Shown piece by piece: positions 1 through 7,864 of a DNA stretch of 43,014 nt (positions are counted from its first letter, which is position 1; every line of letters begins with the position of its first letter). Made by a program: the position numbers and the translations under genes. The stretch comes from a virus, in IMG/VR virus record IMGVR_UViG_3300042554_001565, positions 1-43,014 of that record. One strand, written 5' to 3'. The notes under the pieces are model-generated. The model saw only the letters and a list, made by a program, of their open reading frames with translations, searched no databases and was not told the DNA's origin.

Positions 1-140
1 CGAGCAGGCCCCCGAGCAGGCCCCCGAGGGGCCCCAGGAGGCCCCCGAGGGGCCCCAGGAGGCCCCCGAGGTGCCCCCGAGTGGCGGATGGCGCTCTCCG
101 CTGGAGATCGTGACGGAAGGAGCCGAGGAGGCGGAGCAGG
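1..140. repeat. Left copy of the terminal redundancy
   Basis: Bases 18-140 are identical to 42892-43014. Bases 1 to about 70 also match from 42854 onwards, so the two ends differ only by one 21-base unit: two copies of gaggggccccaggaggcccc here, three at the right end. This shows that the genome closes on itself, either as a circular assembly or as a terminally redundant molecule. The overlap lies inside a coding region, so it is not evidence for the physical packaging end. Confidence 0.85.
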
Positions 141-307
141 AGGCCACTCGCAAAGAGGTGATCGAGGACCGCGATTTCTCCAGCTTCACCAAGGCCGAGC
201 TGGTGGCCTTCGCCTTCGATCAGTTCGGGGCGAAGCTTGATCGACAAGCATCCAAGGATCGCTTGGTGCAGAGGGTGCAAGAGCTGGTCGATCAGGCCAA
301 CGGGTGA
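1..307 (+). CDS. 3' part of the repeat-rich acidic protein that wraps across the contig ends
   Basis: This is the C-terminal part of the gene that begins at GTG 42474. Reading from base 2 gives repeats of the PEQA and PEGPQEA kind, then a unique region and a stop at 305-307. Joining base 43014 to base 141 keeps the frame and gives a 235-residue protein. The last ~45 residues (FSSFTKAELVAFAFDQFG, then LDRQASKDRLVQRV) look like a small HeH/LEM or SAP-type helix-extended-helix domain, a fold often used to bind DNA. The gene lies directly upstream of the terminase large subunit on the same strand, so a packaging or head role is possible, but no function is recognised. The fold is inferred by eye. 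Confidence 0.75.
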   Translation, partial: EQAPEQAPEGPQEAPEGPQEAPEVPPSGGWRSPLEIVTEGAEEAEQEATRKEVIEDRDFSSFTKAELVAFAFDQFGAKLDRQASKDRLVQRVQELVDQANG

Positions 308-347
308 GCGGTATGATCTGCCTGCCGGTTCGGTGTGGTAGCCATCC

Positions 348-395
348 GGTAGGTGGTGGAAACCTCCGTCCGGGCTTGCCTTGGCGGAGGTTTCC
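348..395 (+). promoter_or_regulatory. Hairpin that encloses the terL ribosome binding site, next to a GGTAGGTGGT element
   Basis: GGTAGGTGGT (348-357) is followed by a perfect 11-bp inverted repeat, GGAAACCTCCG (358-368) and CGGAGGTTTCC (385-395), with a 16-base loop that can add two more pairs. The GGAGG at 386-390 is the only good Shine-Dalgarno sequence for terL (TTG at 399, spacing 8), and it lies inside the 3' arm. Folding would hide the ribosome binding site. There is no U-run, so it is a poor intrinsic terminator. Confidence 0.7.
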
Positions 396-398
396 TCT

Positions 399-2261
399 TT
401 GATCCCTGATTGGGAGCCGCTGCCAGAGGAGCTGTGGCCGCTCGATGCGTTCGCGGCCTACATCCTGCAGGAGCTGGGCCTGGCCGACGAGCCGACGAAG
501 CAGCAGCTGGGAATCCTTGAGTGGGGTGACGCGGGACCCCAGTTCCAGATCACCGTGGGTTTCCGGGGGGTGGCGAAGTCCACGCTTGCCGCGATCGATG
601 CGATGCGGCGGCTGCGGATCGATCCGTTCAACGAGCGGATCCTGATCGCCTCCAACACCGACGAGAAGGCGGCGGAGATCACCGGGCAAATGCTGGCCTG
701 GACCCAGACCATCGACATCCTCCGGTGCCTGCAGCCGCGGCCTGATGGTCTCAAGGCTGCCGGTGCGTTCAATGTGGCGCCGGCCCGGATCGGAGCGGAA
801 CAGGCGCCTTCCGTGCGGGCCTCGGGGATCCTGGCGTCTGCGCTGACCGGGAAGCGGGCCACCTTCATCGTGCCCGACGACATCGAGACCCTGAACAACT
901 CGATCACGCCGCTGAAGGTCGAGCGGTTGTTCCATGCGATCAGCGAGCTCGAAAGCATCATCAAGCCGGCGGACCGTGACTGGGATCCCAGTAACCCTCC
1001 CAGCTTCGACATGGCCGACCAGGTGCGGCAGGTGTTCCCGCGGAGGATCAGCTACAAGGGCACCCCCCACCTGGAAACCTCGCTGTACTGGCGGCTGGTG
1101 CGGGAGCGGGGCTATGCGATCCGGTTCTGGCCGGCGCGGTATCCGGATCCCAGCAAGCCGGAGGAGTGGGGGGCCTACGAGGGGCACCTCGATCCGCTGA
1201 TCGCCGCGGAGGTGCAGGCCCATCCGGAGCTCGTGGGGGCGCCCACCGACCCGGAGCGTTTTGACCACGAGGAGCTGCTGGGCCGCCAGAGCCGGCTGAG
1301 CCGTCAGAACTGGCAGCTGCAGTGGATGCTGAACACCCGCATCAGCACGGCCGATCGATATCCGATTCGCCTCGGCGACCTGGTGGTGCTGCCGCTGGAT
1401 GGAAAGGCCCTGCCGGAACTGGTGGTGTGGTCCGACGATGCCGAGCTGCGTCACCACGACTTGGCGTGCGTGGGGATGGGGGCCGATCGGCACTACCACA
1501 AGCCGAAGGTGCTCGGCAGCTGGCTGCCACGGTCGGAGCACTGGAACGCCGGCCTGTTCATTGATCCTTCCGGCCGCGGCAAGGACGAGCTTGCCTGGGC
1601 CGTGCTGGTGGAGCTGAACGGCAACATCTTCCTGCTCGAGGAGGGCGGCACCAGCGCCGGCTACGAGGAGGCGGTGCTGACGATGCTGGCCCAGCGCGCC
1701 AAGCACTGGGGGGTTGTCACCGTGAAGGCCGAGAGCAACTTCGGCGACGGCATGTTTGCGGCCCTGCTGCAGCCGGTGATGACCAAGATCCATCGGGTTG
1801 TGGTCGAAGAGGAGCGGGTCAGCCAGCAGAAGGAGCGGCGGATGGTGGACAGCCTGGCGCCGCTGATCCAGCAGCACCGGCTGATCGTGGCCAAGGCGGT
1901 GCTGCAGCGCAGCTATGCCGAGGCCGAGCAGGACCCGGAGCATGGCCACCTGCGATCGCTGCCCTACCAGCTCTCACGTCTCACGACGGAGAGAGGTTGC
2001 CTGGATTGGGACGACCGCGGAGACGTGCTTTCGTTTGGCGCGAAGCACTACCTGGACCTGCTGGCGAAGGACCAGGAGAAGGAGAAGCAGAAGCGGCTGG
2101 ATGAAGAGGAGGACGCCCTGCTGGAGCTGTTCCTGAGCGATGACGCGAGCGCAATCGACACCCTGGTGATGGGCGGCCGGCGGCCGGCGGTGCGGGGGCC
2201 CAAGGGTGGCGTCACCCGGGAGCCGCGGCCCGTGGCCCAACCATCCGGAAAATCCGGATAG
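399..2261 (+). CDS. terL: Terminase large subunit (T7 gp19 / DNA maturase B type)
   Basis: This 620-residue ATPase-nuclease packages genomic DNA into the prohead through the portal. An ATPase P-loop variant, GFRGVAKS, lies at residues 54-61 and a Walker-B-like stretch, TFIVPDDIE, at 155-163. The RNase H-like nuclease begins at LFIDPSGRGKDE (D389), a typical T7-family motif. The length is close to gp19. I chose TTG 399 because GGAGG lies 8 bases upstream; TTG 381 in the same frame is the alternative. No ATG exists between the in-frame stop at 339 and this point. The SD sits in a stable hairpin (see 348-395). The gene converges with the terS-like gene, 8 bases away. Confidence 0.93.
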   Translation: MIPDWEPLPEELWPLDAFAAYILQELGLADEPTKQQLGILEWGDAGPQFQITVGFRGVAKSTLAAIDAMRRLRIDPFNERILIASNTDEKAAEITGQMLAWTQTIDILRCLQPRPDGLKAAGAFNVAPARIGAEQAPSVRASGILASALTGKRATFIVPDDIETLNNSITPLKVERLFHAISELESIIKPADRDWDPSNPPSFDMADQVRQVFPRRISYKGTPHLETSLYWRLVRERGYAIRFWPARYPDPSKPEEWGAYEGHLDPLIAAEVQAHPELVGAPTDPERFDHEELLGRQSRLSRQNWQLQWMLNTRISTADRYPIRLGDLVVLPLDGKALPELVVWSDDAELRHHDLACVGMGADRHYHKPKVLGSWLPRSEHWNAGLFIDPSGRGKDELAWAVLVELNGNIFLLEEGGTSAGYEEAVLTMLAQRAKHWGVVTVKAESNFGDGMFAALLQPVMTKIHRVVVEEERVSQQKERRMVDSLAPLIQQHRLIVAKAVLQRSYAEAEQDPEHGHLRSLPYQLSRLTTERGCLDWDDRGDVLSFGAKHYLDLLAKDQEKEKQKRLDEEEDALLELFLSDDASAIDTLVMGGRRPAVRGPKGGVTREPRPVAQPSGKSG

Positions 2262-2269
2262 ATGGGCAA

Positions 2270-2560
2270 TCACGCCGCCCCCTCTGCCGGCGGGGTGGGC
2301 AGCGCCACCAGGCTGCGCTTGTCCCGGATGCGGCTGCTGTCGATCCTGCCGGCAATTTTGGCCCTCAGCTTTTCTCTCTCCGATTCGCCGATGGAGCTGG
2401 TAATTCCGTTGTGCTTGAGCACCGCGAGGGCCAGGCGCTTGTCATCGTCAGTCGGAGCCAACACCGTCCCATCCGGGAGAGTTCGGACGTCGAGGGCCTC
2501 ATCGACCTCCTTCAGCAGCTTGGCCTGGATCGATTCCAGGAGCGCTTGGTGGTCAGCCAT
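2270..2560 (-). CDS. terS: Probable terminase small subunit (DNA maturase A)
   Basis: This 96-residue protein has an N-terminal helical segment (MADHQALLESIQAKLLKEV), a DDKRLALAVLKHNGIT segment and a basic tail, resembling the short small-terminase subunits of T7-like phages, where an LKDNGI-like motif is common. TerS recognises the packaging site and regulates TerL. It is encoded opposite to terL and converges on it, whereas in T7 genes 18 and 19 are co-directional. It would be the last gene of the leftward late operon. The family assignment is by motif and size only, so it remains probable. Confidence 0.6.
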   Translation of the reverse strand: MADHQALLESIQAKLLKEVDEALDVRTLPDGTVLAPTDDDKRLALAVLKHNGITSSIGESEREKLRAKIAGRIDSSRIRDKRSLVALPTPPAEGAA

Positions 2561-2566
2561 GGTTCC

Positions 2567-2591
2567 ATGGGTGGAGAGATCTCTCGCCCAT
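2567..2591. promoter_or_regulatory. 25-bp interrupted palindrome between terS and the lysin gene
   Basis: GAGAGATCTCTC (2574-2585) is a perfect 12-bp palindrome, flanked by ATGGG (2567-2571) and CCCAT (2587-2591). It fills the 32-base gap between two divergent start codons (2560 on -, 2593 on +). It could be an operator or an RNA hairpin close to both starts. Confidence 0.5.
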
Positions 2592-2592
2592 C

Positions 2593-3126
2593 ATGCCGCC
2601 CTTCCCCAATCCGCTGAACGTCACATGGCAAAGCCAGCTCGATAATCGATCGGGCACCGGCTACCGCGAGTGCTTCAGCAGCAGCTGCGCCATGTTGGCG
2701 ATGCACTGGGGGAAGATTCCGAACGACGATGCCTACAACGCCGTGCGTCGCAACTTCGGCGACAGCACCGACGCACAGGCGCAGCTGCGTGCGCTTCGAA
2801 GTCTTGGCCTGGGCGCAGATTTCCGCACCGATGGCCGCCCGGCGGACCTGCGGAGGGAGATCGACGCCGGCCGCCCGGTCGCGGTGGGCTGGCTGCACAA
2901 GGGGCCCGTGGCCAGGCCCAGCGGCGGCGGGCACTGGTCGGTGGTGATCGGCTACACCGGCATCGGTTGGGTGATGAACGATCCAAACGGCGAGGCCCTG
3001 CTTGCCAGCGGCGGATACGCGGCCAATACCAACGGCGCGGGGTTGCGCTACAGCGCGAAGAACTGGAACCCGCGCTGGATGGTGGATGGCACCGGTGGCT
3101 GGCTGCTGACCTGCCGGATTCCCTAG
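2593..3126 (+). CDS. C39-like papain-fold cysteine peptidase, probable lysin
   Basis: This 177-residue protein has the layout of C39-type peptidases: a catalytic-Cys motif YRECFSSSCAMLAMHWG (C27, aligning with the DCGPAALAM motif), then GGGHWSVVIGY with H114, then VMNDPNGE with D130. No signal peptide or membrane segment is seen. In podoviruses such proteins are used as endolysins or virion peptidases. It is the only stand-alone cell-wall-type enzyme outside the structural operon, so I infer that it is the endolysin. It is divergent from terS and convergent with the tail gene ending at 3139. No clear SD precedes ATG 2593. The substrate is not shown. Confidence 0.65.
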   Translation: MPPFPNPLNVTWQSQLDNRSGTGYRECFSSSCAMLAMHWGKIPNDDAYNAVRRNFGDSTDAQAQLRALRSLGLGADFRTDGRPADLRREIDAGRPVAVGWLHKGPVARPSGGGHWSVVIGYTGIGWVMNDPNGEALLASGGYAANTNGAGLRYSAKNWNPRWMVDGTGGWLLTCRIP

Positions 3127-3138
3127 CTGCCGAATTGC

Positions 3139-4338
3139 CTATCGCGTTATTCTTTGCAAAGAGGCATTAGACGCTCTTTGAGAGAAGTAAGAAATACGCC
3201 TAATCCACCCGGACCAATTGTTACTTCCGTCATTGGCCCAAGGGCTGCTTCCAATGGTTAAATTATTTATTACGGATGGAACACTGCCAGATACCGAAAA
3301 GTTGGAAATTGCGCCATTGATCGCCGAAGCAAAATTGTTGCCTTGGTAGGCAATCGCGGCTTTGAGGTTGCTTGTTACGCCATTGCTGACAGCCCCACCT
3401 ATGGCGGCCTGCAGTGTTGTGTTGAATATGTTGATGCTCAGGCCGCTCAATGTTGCATCATTGCTTATGTATAACGACTGCGCAAAATTAGAATTCTGGG
3501 AAAACCCCCCCATGATTCCAGTCGTCAAGCCAGCTGCATACCGGGAGCCTTCACAAAGAAGTGTTCCCGCTGCAAGATTATGCCACGGCGAAGTACTTGC
3601 CCTGGCCAGGCATGCACTTCGCGTGACGGCCGCGCCGGCCGCTTCGATTGCGCTGGTAATAAATGATCCGTTTTCGCATTGGACATAGTCCACCGCGATG
3701 GCGTCCCCGTTGGCGCCAATCCTGAAGCCCACGGTTGGGTTGGCCACGGTGGCCGACGGAATGCTGACGCGACTCCAACCACTGGTGACGGGGATGGTTG
3801 TCCAGCTGGTTCCATTTTGCGTCATCTCGACAGGACCGGTGCCCGCGAGTCGCTTCACATAAGCGCTGGTCGCGCGTGCCGCGCTGGCACTGGTGACAGC
3901 CTGCAGAATGGTGCCATTATTTGCGCTTGCGGTTATTGCACTTGCGCTGTTGCTGACGCCATCAACACCAACCTGATTCTTGGCGGTGGTGATGTTGCTG
4001 GCCGTCCATGCCGCATTTGTCAGTGTGCGGTTGTGCAGCAGAAGATTGGCCCTGGCCTCCTCCACAAGCAGCCCCAGGCTCTCGCCGGTGGTCGGGTTGT
4101 GGTCAAAGCGGGGCTCGCCGGCCACCGCGGTCTTCAGCAGCCCATCGCTGCCGACGTACGTGGCCGACGAGCTGCGGCTGAACGTCACCAGCGGCAGCCC
4201 TGTTGCCGCATCCAGCAAGCTTCTGTTGTTCGCAAACCGCAGATCCAGGCTTGGCACTGCCCCAGCCCGCCGCCAGAGGTCATCGCGCGCAAACGGCGGC
4301 TCAAGCGCCGCCCGTACCCCAGCCAGTGCGCAGCTCAT
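3139..4338 (-). CDS. Tail-fibre-like / receptor-binding candidate protein
   Basis: This 399-residue protein lacks a signal peptide and is rich in Ser, Thr, Asn and Gly. The N-terminal part (LDLRFANNRSLLD, ATYVGSDG, GEPRFDHNPTTGES, GLLVEEARANLLL) is a module I recognise from phage tail and distal-fibre proteins. The C-terminal part is a low-complexity beta-type region (NLTIGSSPWANDGSNNWSGWIRRISYF), compatible with a lectin or LamG-like jelly roll. It is the distal gene of the cluster 5626-3139 and overlaps the upstream gene by 4 bases (ATGA). It probably contributes to host recognition; a decoration role is the alternative. Confidence 0.6.
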   Translation of the reverse strand: MSCALAGVRAALEPPFARDDLWRRAGAVPSLDLRFANNRSLLDAATGLPLVTFSRSSSATYVGSDGLLKTAVAGEPRFDHNPTTGESLGLLVEEARANLLLHNRTLTNAAWTASNITTAKNQVGVDGVSNSASAITASANNGTILQAVTSASAARATSAYVKRLAGTGPVEMTQNGTSWTTIPVTSGWSRVSIPSATVANPTVGFRIGANGDAIAVDYVQCENGSFITSAIEAAGAAVTRSACLARASTSPWHNLAAGTLLCEGSRYAAGLTTGIMGGFSQNSNFAQSLYISNDATLSGLSINIFNTTLQAAIGGAVSNGVTSNLKAAIAYQGNNFASAINGAISNFSVSGSVPSVINNLTIGSSPWANDGSNNWSGWIRRISYFSQRASNASLQRITR

Positions 4339-4865
4339 CCTTGGAGGCCAAGGGCGACGCCAAACAGCGTCACCTCAATGGACGCGCCGGAAGCTGGAGT
4401 GAATGCGTTGAAGGGTGCGGTAACCAGCTCAAACCAGAGCGAACTTGTGACTAGCTGGAACGGCACTCCAACGTAATTCACTGTGCGAGAGAGGAACCCG
4501 CCGCCTATTGGCTCTAGCGTTGGGATATCGATGTAATCGATATAACTAGCCCGTTCAGTTGCAGTTGTCGCAAACGCCGCATTGTCGGCAGCGCTTCCTG
4601 GAGCTGCAGAGAACAGATGGAGCCGGAATCCGCCTGACATGCCAGATGGCAAAGCGGTCCCGGACATTTTTAGCCTTACTGTCTGTATCTGCGCGACGGC
4701 CCCTGCGGGGCCAATCGAGCTCAGTTGATGCACGGCGCCAGCCGCTCCAACCGCTCCAACCACGTCCCCCGCGGCGTAAGCGGTGGTGTCAGCAGGGCGG
4801 TTAAAAGTGTAGTTGGCCCGGAAGGCATTGCCATTGGCGACCGAGCCGCCCCAGAAGTCAGCCAC
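4335..4865 (-). CDS. Probable structural protein of the tail-fibre cluster
   Basis: This 176-residue protein starts MADFWGGSVANGNAFRANYTF. It has an Ala/Gly-rich beta-type composition without membrane segments. It lies directly behind a phage promoter motif at 4889-4908 and is coupled by ATGA overlap to the receptor-binding candidate 3139-4338. I recognise the type (small virion proteins next to tail fibres in podoviruses) but not a specific function. Virion attachment or chaperoning of the downstream protein are both possible. Confidence 0.55.
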   Translation of the reverse strand: MADFWGGSVANGNAFRANYTFNRPADTTAYAAGDVVGAVGAAGAVHQLSSIGPAGAVAQIQTVRLKMSGTALPSGMSGGFRLHLFSAAPGSAADNAAFATTATERASYIDYIDIPTLEPIGGGFLSRTVNYVGVPFQLVTSSLWFELVTAPFNAFTPASGASIEVTLFGVALGLQG

Positions 4866-4888
4866 AGCAATGCCCGCAGGAACTTGCC

Positions 4889-4908
4889 CCCCATACTACG
4901 GGGGTGGA
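4889..4908 (-). promoter_or_regulatory. Phage RNA polymerase promoter (phi17-like, copy P4)
   Basis: On the - strand this reads CCACCCCCGTAGTATGGGGG, matching the family core CACCC(C/T)GTAGCATG. It lies between the small gene 4924-5094 and the structural gene that starts at 4865. Confidence 0.65.
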
Positions 4909-4923
4909 GAGCAGGGAGCCAGC

Positions 4924-5094
4924 TCAGCGCTTGGCCATGGGGCTCCAGAGGCCGGCCACCATCTCCAGCGCTCGGTAGAGACGGGCCAGGATCACGTCAT
5001 CGCGTGGGGTTGGCGTCAGGTTCACGACCAGGAGTGCCAGGCCGTGCGCGGCCAAGAGAGCCTGCACCAGGTCCCTGAGGTTGTTGAGATCCAT
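4924..5094 (-). CDS. Small hydrophobic phage protein, possible holin-like
   Basis: This 56-residue protein begins MDLNNLRDLVQALLAAHG, continues through ALLVVNLTPTPRDD and ends in VAGLWSPMAKR. The NLTPTP-x-DD pattern followed by Y-x-x-x-E-x-x-AG is one I recognise from small proteins in the lysis region of podoviruses. It is moderately hydrophobic but lacks a clean long membrane helix. It overlaps the 3' end of 4997-5332 by 98 bases in another frame, and it starts at the point where that reading frame turns into low-complexity sequence. Function is not proven; holin or lysis accessory is the best guess. Confidence 0.6.
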   Translation of the reverse strand: MDLNNLRDLVQALLAAHGLALLVVNLTPTPRDDVILARLYRALEMVAGLWSPMAKR

Positions 5095-5332
5095 GGGTTT
5101 CGAGGATGGTGATGCGGACTTCGTGGTCGTCGTGCCGCGACCACAGCTTGTCCAAGGAGTTGTCGATTCGAGCCAGCGTGCGCTCCAGGTGCTCGACCAT
5201 GCCGGTGAGCTTGACGATTCCCACTAACGTCGACTCGTCGGTGCTTCGCACCTTGTCGGTCCAGCGGTCCACCTTTCCGAGAGCCCAGCCTGCAGCCAGC
5301 ACTACCAAGCCTCCCAGGGGTTCGGGGAACAT
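4997..5332 (-). CDS. Membrane-anchored coiled-coil protein (i-spanin or holin-like)
   Basis: This 111-residue protein has an N-terminal hydrophobic segment, LGGLVVLAAGWALGKV (residues 6-21). A helical, probably coiled-coil stretch follows (KLTGMVEHLERTLARIDNSL, then DKLWSRHDDHEVRI). The C-terminal ~32 residues are Gly/Pro-rich and coincide with the overlapping gene 4924-5094. One N-terminal membrane helix followed by a coiled coil is the topology of inner-membrane spanins and of T7 gp18.5-type proteins, which lie at this place in the gene order. A promoter motif precedes it (5353-5371). There is no obvious SD. The overlap with a second small lysis-type gene recalls Rz/Rz1, but the partner is not a lipoprotein. 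Confidence 0.55.
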   Translation of the reverse strand: MFPEPLGGLVVLAAGWALGKVDRWTDKVRSTDESTLVGIVKLTGMVEHLERTLARIDNSLDKLWSRHDDHEVRITILETHGSQQPQGPGAGSLGRARPGTPGREPDANPTR

Positions 5333-5352
5333 GGCGGGGGCGCGGCGACGCC

Positions 5353-5371
5353 CACATGCTACAGGGGTGGA
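5353..5371 (-). promoter_or_regulatory. Phage RNA polymerase promoter (phi17-like, copy P3)
   Basis: The - strand reads TCCACCCCTGTAGCATGTG in the 45-base gap between the genes ending at 5378 and starting at 5332. It shares CCACCCC and GTAGCATG with the other copies. Confidence 0.7.
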
Positions 5372-5377
5372 AGCTGC

Positions 5378-5626
5378 CTAGCAATCCACTGCTGATTCAA
5401 AGCCTGGCTGAGCCTTAAGCCAGGTGTACGCTTGAGCAACGTTGTTGCCCCCACCTGCATTAACCGGGACCATTTCAGCAAAGGAATGGAACATTCTTGA
5501 GGCGCCCGGAAGGCGCACGCCAAATTCGACTTTCATTTGACTTTTGTCCCCTTGATAGTGGAAGACAGAGACATGTGCTCCTCTGACGAGGACTCCATTA
5601 AAGTCGTAGTCAAGGGTCAGGGCCAT
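5378..5626 (-). CDS. Small conserved-looking phage protein after the tail fibre
   Basis: This 82-residue protein starts MALTLDYDFNGVLVRGAHVSVFHYQGDKSQ and has alternating hydrophobic residues typical of a small beta-rich domain. There is no signal or membrane segment. It starts 10 bases after the tail-fibre stop and is probably translated from the same message. Small genes of this kind often follow fibre genes in podoviruses. Candidates are a fibre-assembly factor or a minor tail protein. Not recognised further. Confidence 0.55.
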   Translation of the reverse strand: MALTLDYDFNGVLVRGAHVSVFHYQGDKSQMKVEFGVRLPGASRMFHSFAEMVPVNAGGGNNVAQAYTWLKAQPGFESAVDC

Positions 5627-5636
5627 TGGGGGATCC

Positions 5637-7805
5637 TCACGGGTTGTAGAGTGGAATTTTGAATGGAGTTCCGTTCACCTTAACGGACAGGTAGCCAAAA
5701 AGGCTGCCAACGGAGCCAGAGACTCCGCTACTGCTTATGTTTAAGACACCGGTTCCTTTCGGTTCCAGTGCAAGATCAATGTTTGCATTTGAACCTTGAC
5801 ACCATATTTTCGGGGCCCCGCCAGCAACTGCGCTATCGACCGTCAACCAGTTGGCTGATGTTGACGAGTAAGCGCTTGATACTTGAAATAGGATTTGGCT
5901 GGCAGGGTTCAAGATCTGCGTTCCAAACTGGTTGGATGCTATTGACCCAAGTAGTGTGCTTCCATTCAGCCATCGGACTGGGCTGTTCTGTGGCAACGAA
6001 AGACCGCCGCTCAAGATAGAAACAAAGCCTGCCCCTTTGGGCTGGAGCGCTAAATCCACGTTTGCATCTGCGCCCTTTGCGCTCATCCGTGGGGCGTCTC
6101 CGCTTGCGATGCCTGGGGAGACTGCCAGAAAGTTGTTTGTCGCCCCTGTGGTTGGGCTGTTGTCAACTTGGAAAAGCCCACTGCCACCTAGCGTCTGGAA
6201 CAATGTGCCATTTGAGGAAATATCAATCCACGTTGCCTGTGCGGCTGTGGTCGTGCTGGCCGAGACTTGTGCGCAAAAACTGTTGCCGGTGTTGAACCAT
6301 CTGATTGCGTGCCCCGAGGCCATGTACACCGCATTATTCAACGAGGGCGATATTGCATTTTTCTGAATTACAATCCCGTTCAGAAAGTCACAATTACTGA
6401 ACGCCGGGTCACTGTTGTTGCTGATCTGAACAGCAGATCCAACGCTTTTGAATGATATGGATGGATTGTAATGTTCAGCGATTTCGCCACCTGCGGCGAT
6501 TACTATGCCATACGTCTTGTCCTGGCTTCCCGCCAGGGCGGTTATGTCTAGCTCGATACATTGTGTCGTCGCATTAGGCGATGAGGAGTCGGCGACGCTG
6601 CTTCCATAGAAGTTCCACGTGGACCCCTGCCCCGTGCCGCTAGTCTGGTTGAGAGCACCCGCAGCGAATCCTATGTTCGCACCTCCAAGCGGAGTAGTTG
6701 GGTTGCATAGTGCCGAATAGGCCAGCCGACTATCGGCAGGGCATATGAGTTCAGCGCTTGTGCTTACGTAGTAACTCCAGGGCCCGTTATACTTCGCGGC
6801 GGTTCCCCCGACCCATTGGGGCCAAACAATGCCGTTGGAAACCATAGCGCCGGGGAGGGTTGCGCCTACGTTCCCTGCACCATTTGTTGTTGTTACGCCC
6901 TTATCGATAAACCATGTGATGGTTTTCCCTCCCGCCACTGGGCTTGTCGCCAGGCGGTAATTCCCTTTTGGAATAAGAATGCCGACTTGCGTTTCTGATG
7001 TTGACGCTATTGCCGCATTAAATGCGGCGGTGTCGTCTGTGATTCCATTGCCAAGTGCTCCAAAATCTTTAACGGAAATCAATCCATCTCGGAGCTTGGT
7101 AGCCAGGGCTCTGGGTGTCGCGCCAGTGCCCGACTGTGTGAAGTTGATGCCCGCATATCGACCGTCGGGGTCGATGGGGAAATAGTCAACCCAGTTCCAC
7201 GATGCAAGGACTGGGGTGCCGTAGACAAGCCTGGCCTTCACATCCGTGCCGCCAAGAAAGCCAAGGGGCTTCCCGGCCAATGGAGTGAACGTCGCCAGCC
7301 CCGTGGTGTTGATGATCTCGATCCGCTGGCCGTTTGTCGGCGATGCCGGGATGTTCGCCACGGCTGCAATGGGCTGATACGGCAGCGCAGCCGCCACCGC
7401 CGCCACCGCTGCATTCGCAGCCGCTGCAGCGGTGAGGGCTGTTGTGACCGCCGCGGCCGTGAGGTCTGCCTGCTCCTGGATCACGTAGAGCGCCTGCAGA
7501 TCAGCGGTGTTGAGGTCGTTCTGCGTGGGGGGAGAGCCTGGAGCCCAGACCACCAGTTGTGCGCCCGAAGGCGTCCTCCTGATCACAGTGAGCGTTTCCC
7601 CAACCGGAGGGGCGGTCGTGGTTTGGATCTGGGTGTCGGAAATCCATGAGAACCCACCAAGGCCCTCTGTCAGCTCGGTTCCAGTGCCGGCAGCAACGTC
7701 ATAGGCGAGGAAGACCTTGACGTGGGCCCGCACGATGAAGGGGAACGGAACCGAGAACAGGCGGTTCACCCCGTTGCCTGGGACCTGGTTGTAGGCGAAG
7801 GCCAA
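5637..7805 (-). CDS. Tail fibre / tailspike (T7 gp17-type N-terminus, pectate-lyase-like body)
   Basis: This 722-residue trimeric adhesin candidate has a T7 gp17-like virion-anchoring domain at residues 1 to ~120 (MAFAYNQVPGNGVNRLFSVP, later VIRRTP and DLNTADLQALYVIQEQADL). An Ala-rich, probably coiled-coil neck follows (~120-150). At ~230-330 the sequence KDFGALGNGITDDTAAFNAA matches the start of pectate-lyase-3 beta-helices, as in many depolymerase tailspikes. The C-terminal half holds beta-type repeats: ANVDLALQPKGAGF and ANIDLALEPKGTGV are two copies of one motif. The fibre contacts the cell surface; enzymatic activity is possible but no catalytic residues can be named. Confidence 0.82.
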   Translation of the reverse strand: MAFAYNQVPGNGVNRLFSVPFPFIVRAHVKVFLAYDVAAGTGTELTEGLGGFSWISDTQIQTTTAPPVGETLTVIRRTPSGAQLVVWAPGSPPTQNDLNTADLQALYVIQEQADLTAAAVTTALTAAAAANAAVAAVAAALPYQPIAAVANIPASPTNGQRIEIINTTGLATFTPLAGKPLGFLGGTDVKARLVYGTPVLASWNWVDYFPIDPDGRYAGINFTQSGTGATPRALATKLRDGLISVKDFGALGNGITDDTAAFNAAIASTSETQVGILIPKGNYRLATSPVAGGKTITWFIDKGVTTTNGAGNVGATLPGAMVSNGIVWPQWVGGTAAKYNGPWSYYVSTSAELICPADSRLAYSALCNPTTPLGGANIGFAAGALNQTSGTGQGSTWNFYGSSVADSSSPNATTQCIELDITALAGSQDKTYGIVIAAGGEIAEHYNPSISFKSVGSAVQISNNSDPAFSNCDFLNGIVIQKNAISPSLNNAVYMASGHAIRWFNTGNSFCAQVSASTTTAAQATWIDISSNGTLFQTLGGSGLFQVDNSPTTGATNNFLAVSPGIASGDAPRMSAKGADANVDLALQPKGAGFVSILSGGLSLPQNSPVRWLNGSTLLGSIASNQFGTQILNPASQILFQVSSAYSSTSANWLTVDSAVAGGAPKIWCQGSNANIDLALEPKGTGVLNISSSGVSGSVGSLFGYLSVKVNGTPFKIPLYNP

Positions 7806-7864
7806 GGCGAAGCTCTGCAGCCATGTATGGCCGCATTCTGGCCCCTCGGGCGTCTGTTACAAGG

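Noticed and set aside
1049-1190. Promoter-like CTAC(A/G)AGGGGCAC matches antisense in terL
   Set aside because: Inside a conserved coding region and lacking the GTAGCATG half; regarded as chance.
186-1949. 587-codon - strand frame antisense to terL
   Set aside because: His/Pro/Gln/Arg-rich shadow composition; the + strand frame has clear terminase motifs.
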